Shown here: in pieces, positions 60,913-64,000 of the stretch | Layout of the letters: each line of letters begins with the position of its first letter | Numbering within the stretch: position 1 is the first letter of the stretch | Source of the DNA: Sphingobacteriales bacterium | Lineage (GTDB): Bacteria; Bacteroidota; Bacteroidia; Chitinophagales; UBA2359 | Direction: 5' to 3' | Assembly: GCA_016711295.1 (NCBI GenBank) | Contig: JADJTE010000012.1 | Location: 62,001 to 126,000, forward strand | Length of the DNA: 64,000 nt | Program-made: the position numbers and the translations under genes | The notes under the pieces: generated by a model | Told to the model about the DNA's origin: nothing | Seen by the model: the letters and a program-made list of their open reading frames with translations, nothing else | The model's database searches: none

Positions 60913-62029
60913 TTGAATTAAAGTAGTAAATGCGACATTCTGTGGCGCAATAATAATCACATTTTTCAATACCAAGAGCGCGAAAAAAGACGCGCCCTTT
61001 GGTACTGACGGAATAAATGCTTATTATTGCCCCGTCTCAAAAAACAAAATATGTCGCATCTAACCTTATCGCAAAGATATGAAATAAAGCTTTAGATAGC
61101 TCAAAAGTCCGCAACTTTATCGCGCACTATTTAAATATACATCGTAGCACGGTTTATCGTGAATTGGAGCGTAATAGCAGGCAAGCGATACGAGGCAGCT
61201 GAGGCAGACCGTCGCTGCAACCGTTGCCGCTGGCGTAGTCGCCCTCGCAAGCGCAGTGCTATGATGGAGCAACAGATTGTGCAGTATCTTCGTGATGGTC
61301 TTAGCCCTGAGCAGATAGCGGGTCGGTGTCAGCGAGAGGGCATAGATATGATTAGCGCAACATCTATTTATAAATATATTTATGATGATAGAAAAAAAGG
61401 AGGGGAGCTATACAAATACTTGCCCCGACAACATCCTAAACAACGCAAAAGAGTAAAACAAAATACTGATAATGAGGCAATTACAGATAAAATAAATATT
61501 AGCCAACGCCCTGAAATTGTAGCACAACGAAGCAGAATAGGAGATGTGGAGGGCGATACTATTATCGGCAAACAACACAAACAAGCTATTGTCACCTTTA
61601 GTAGAAAGAAAAACAGGCTTTGTTAATGAAGAAAGTAGAAACTAAAAAGCAGAAATCGTCAGAAATGCGATTGAAACGACCTAATAAAGAATAACACTAT
61701 CAATATGCCCATTTTAACCATTACCTTTGACAATGGTACTGAATTTGCCCAACATAAACAGATGAGCGAAGACCTAAATGCTGCTATTTATTTTGCCAAC
61801 CCTTATCACTCATGGGAAAGAGGTACTAATGAAAACACGAATGGATTAGTCAGGAGGTTTTTCCCAAAGGGAACAGATTTTGATACTATTTCAGAGGAAC
61901 AAATTAGTGAAGCACAACAAAAAATAAACAACAGACCAAGAAAAAGACTCGGATTCTTATCGCCTATCGAAGCGATTAACTTGCACCAAAGCCAACTAAA
62001 CAATGTCGCATTTACTACTTGAATCTAGG
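60913..62029 (+). mobile_element. IS30-family insertion element
   Basis: 1,117 bp inserted in MITE M2. Comparison with the intact M1 copy (ATCATTCCACAAC) shows duplication of TTCC (60909-60912 and 62030-62033). Near-terminal inverted repeats share AAGTAGTAAATGCGACATT at the left and its complement at 61998-62022 at the right. It encodes a decayed IS30-type transposase. Confidence 0.8.
61051..62022 (+). pseudogene. IS30-family transposase, decayed
   Basis: Reconstructed across several frames: MSHLTLSQRYEIKL, then the HTH region ALDSSKVRNFIAHYLNIHRSTVYRELERNS, then YEAAEADRRCNRCRWRSRPRKR, then LRDGLSPEQIAGRC, VEGDTIIGKQHKQAIVTF (first DDE Asp), ITFDNGTEFAQHKQM (second Asp) and YHSWERGTNENTNGLVRRFFPKGTDF (final Glu), then NNRPRKRLGFLSPIEAI. 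All catalytic residues can be found, but at least four frame changes (near 61092, 61185, 61620 and 61700) break it. Confidence 0.8.
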
Positions 62030-62214
62030 TTCCACAACAAACATAAAAGAGCCAGTTTGTTTTTTTAATGCGTTTGCCCTGCTATAAAATGGCAAAATGA
62101 GCCACTAATAAACTGTTTATGTCTAAAAAGCGTAACTATGCAGCATTTTTGGCGATTATCCCAATAGTTCGCTTGCATCTACACCTTCATCTGCCTTTAT
62201 TTCCACCCTTTTGT

Positions 62215-64000
62215 ATGCGTTTTTCTATCTATTGCCTTTGCTTCTTGTTGGCTATCTTTTTTGACTCTATGCTTTGCCGTGCCCAAGTACTTTGCCATAC
62301 CGATGCTTATTATGAGCAAAACAGCACCATAAATCCCGTTCTGTTGAGCCAAGAAACGGATATGAACCTCGAATTAGAAGAAAAAACAAAAAAATTATGG
62401 CAAAAACGCCAAAATACCCAACTCGCCAAAGATGATATAGCCGATTATCCCCTTGTGCGCATACCCGTAGTAGTACACCTCGTATATGGCAATGGTGAGA
62501 GCGTAGGCATGGGAGCTAATCTCAGCGACGACCGCGTGCGTGCCGCTATCGATTGGCTGAACGATGCGTACCGCAACCGCAATCTATACGACCCCGCTTC
62601 GGGCGCAGACACACGCCTCGAATTTTGCCTCGCCACTCGCGACCCCAATGGCAACTATTCGAGCGGCATTACCCGAAGCCTATCTGCCCCCTGGACCAAC
62701 CTCATACAAAGCACAGAGGATACGCCCCTCAAACAGACCATCGGCTGGGATAGAAACAGCTACCTCAATATTTGGGTGGTCAATTCTATCCGCGAATCAG
62801 CATCTATGCCGCCCAATATTGCGGGCTACTCCTCGATGCCCCTCCAAGCAGGCGATACTTATGACGGCGTAGTGGTGATCAAAGATTATTTTGGCAGCGA
62901 TTACGTGAGCAACAAAGTTTTGGTACACGAAATCGGGCATTATTTAGGACTATACCATACCTTCCGCGACGGCTGCACAAACAATACCTGCTTGGGGCAG
63001 GGCGATTTTGTGTGCGATACACCACCCGATGCCCTTAGCTCGCCTACGGTCACATGCTCACCCATCAACAGTTGTAGTACGGACGGGCAAGACTCATCTC
63101 CCAACAACCCGTTTAGAGCAGTAGCTTTGGGTGGCAAAGGCGACCAAAGTGATTTGATAGAAAATTATATGGATTATAGCGGATATATTTGCCATACCCA
63201 TTTTACAGTAGGGCAAATAGACCGTATGCGCCTTGCCGTTTCGCTTTATCGCCCTCAACTCGTCGAGTCCGGCGGCTGTCAAAGCCCTTTTAGCAACGAT
63301 ATAGGCATTAGCACCTTAGTACAACCCGCCGCATTTGGCTGCAATAATACCTTAGTTGTGCGCCTCCAAAATTTTGGCACCAATACAATTTGGAGTGCTA
63401 CTATCAATTATCAAATAGACAACGGCATAAGCAACCTACAAACTTGGAACGGCAACCTAACACCAGGCGCGGCGGTTGATGTCTTGCTCAATAGTAGCTC
63501 CAATTTTAGCCAAGCAGCGCATACATTTTCGGGATATACATCGCAGCCTAATGGCGCCAACGACACGAACAGCGATAATAATGCCTTAACCCAACGCTTT
63601 TATTCGCTCAATAGCCAAAATATACCTTTGAACGACAATTTTGAAACTACTGAAATATCGGACACTTGGCTCTTGGTCAATTCAGACAATGCTACATCGT
63701 GGCAAAAAACTTGGACGAGTGCTTGTTGGGTAAATGGCAGCGGAGGCCTGTATATGAACCATAAAAACTATGCTGAGTTAGGGCAAAAAGACTATTTAAT
63801 AACGCGCACCAACTTAGACGGCTATGCCAATGCCGATTTGACTTTTGACTTGGCTTATGCGCGTAGCAATAGCAGTTCGTCCGATAAATTGCGCGTAGCC
63901 GTATCGACCGACTGCGGCTCTTCGTTCGAGGAGGTATATTATAAATCGGGCAGCCAATTGGCTACTGTCTCCAATTTAGTTGCCAACGATTTTTCGCCAA
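62215..64000 (+). CDS. M43 (pappalysin-type) zinc metalloprotease, C-terminus beyond the window
   Basis: The frame is open from ATG 62119, but the signal-peptide start MRFSIYCLCFLLAIFFDSM at 62215 is preferred. The N-terminal region IPVVVHLVYGNG, then LSDDRVRAAIDWLNDAYRN, then LEFCLATRDPNG leads to the zinc site HEIGHYLGLYH (62926-62958; HExxHxxGxxH) and the Met-turn ENYMDYS, as in M43B cytophagalysin-type peptidases. CDTPP and a Cys-rich loop follow, then CARDB-like and choice-of-anchor-like regions up to the right edge (frame open at 64000). It is presumably T9SS-exported, but the tail is out of view. Confidence 0.88.
   Translation, partial: MRFSIYCLCFLLAIFFDSMLCRAQVLCHTDAYYEQNSTINPVLLSQETDMNLELEEKTKKLWQKRQNTQLAKDDIADYPLVRIPVVVHLVYGNGESVGMGANLSDDRVRAAIDWLNDAYRNRNLYDPASGADTRLEFCLATRDPNGNYSSGITRSLSAPWTNLIQSTEDTPLKQTIGWDRNSYLNIWVVNSIRESASMPPNIAGYSSMPLQAGDTYDGVVVIKDYFGSDYVSNKVLVHEIGHYLGLYHTFRDGCTNNTCLGQGDFVCDTPPDALSSPTVTCSPINSCSTDGQDSSPNNPFRAVALGGKGDQSDLIENYMDYSGYICHTHFTVGQIDRMRLAVSLYRPQLVESGGCQSPFSNDIGISTLVQPAAFGCNNTLVVRLQNFGTNTIWSATINYQIDNGISNLQTWNGNLTPGAAVDVLLNSSSNFSQAAHTFSGYTSQPNGANDTNSDNNALTQRFYSLNSQNIPLNDNFETTEISDTWLLVNSDNATSWQKTWTSACWVNGSGGLYMNHKNYAELGQKDYLITRTNLDGYANADLTFDLAYARSNSSSSDKLRVAVSTDCGSSFEEVYYKSGSQLATVSNLVANDFSP

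Larger units (their letters stand above)
60503..62053 (-). repeat. Second copy of the 433-bp MITE (M2), interrupted by an IS30-type element
   Basis: GGTTCTTTTAGGTTTGTTGTGGA at 60503 and the inverted end TCCACAACAAACATAAAAGAGCC at 62031-62053 bound a copy of the MITE at 33098-33530 in opposite orientation. Subtracting the IS leaves about 430 bp that aligns along its length with M1. Confidence 0.8.

Noticed and set aside
1..64000. tRNA, rRNA and tmRNA genes
   Set aside because: Scanning by eye for T-loop (GGTTCGAATCC-like) sequences and rRNA cores found nothing convincing; a covariance-model search would be decisive.

Overview
The window comes from a member of the Bacteroidota, probably a free-living Saprospiria/Chitinophagia-type lineage, though the sequence does not settle the order. 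Four things support this: secreted proteins with type IX secretion (T9SS) type A sorting domains, SPII lipoproteins, the Bacteroidota promoter signature (TTTG-N19-TANNTTTG, seen perfectly at 4291-4321), and families largely confined to the phylum (DUF5777 barrels, Reg_prop lipoproteins, and a ~1,500-residue secreted protein).

Layout. 0-8 kb: slipin fragment, amidohydrolase, serC, subtilase-like protein, thioredoxin-like protein. 8-11.5 kb: a 31-residue tandem-repeat protein, rtcB and fmt. 11.6-20 kb: four large secreted or lipoprotein genes on the minus strand. 20-32.6 kb: sugar aminotransferase (rffA/wecE type), GT2 glycosyltransferase, corA, GIY-YIG protein, CaiB-type CoA transferase, engB, ComEA-like protein and a clan GH-A-type glycosidase. 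32.6-34.5 kb: a repeat-filled gene desert. 34.5-43.8 kb: a defence island made of a type III-like restriction-modification pair (res, mod) with a RAYT transposase gene and its REP palindromes between them, a four-helix-bundle (23S rRNA IVS-protein family) element inserted in mod, a YdeI-like gene and a HARE-HTH/PD-(D/E)xK nuclease. 44-56 kb: redoxin, dnaX, VWA lipoprotein, DUF5777 barrel, DCGG-repeat lipoprotein, DUF1573 protein and the giant secreted protein. 56-64 kb: T9SS proteins, one split by an IS630-type element, a MITE split by an IS30-type element, and an M43 metalloprotease that runs off the right edge.

Two themes run through the window. First, interspersed repeats are dense: a small MITE-like family with GTAACTATTTAG ends (nine copies, two with 8-bp flanking duplications), longer relatives, a 433-bp MITE with 23-bp inverted ends, REP palindromes beside their RAYT, and TTAGTGG/CCACTAA heptad arrays confined to the restriction-modification locus. 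Second, at least 20 genes, including the housekeeping genes fmt and dnaX, carry single-base frameshifts, mostly in homopolymers. The simplest reading is sequencing or assembly error, so I annotate these as whole genes and give the break points. The two IS transposases and the IS630-split T9SS gene look genuinely decayed.

I saw no tRNA, rRNA or CRISPR array.
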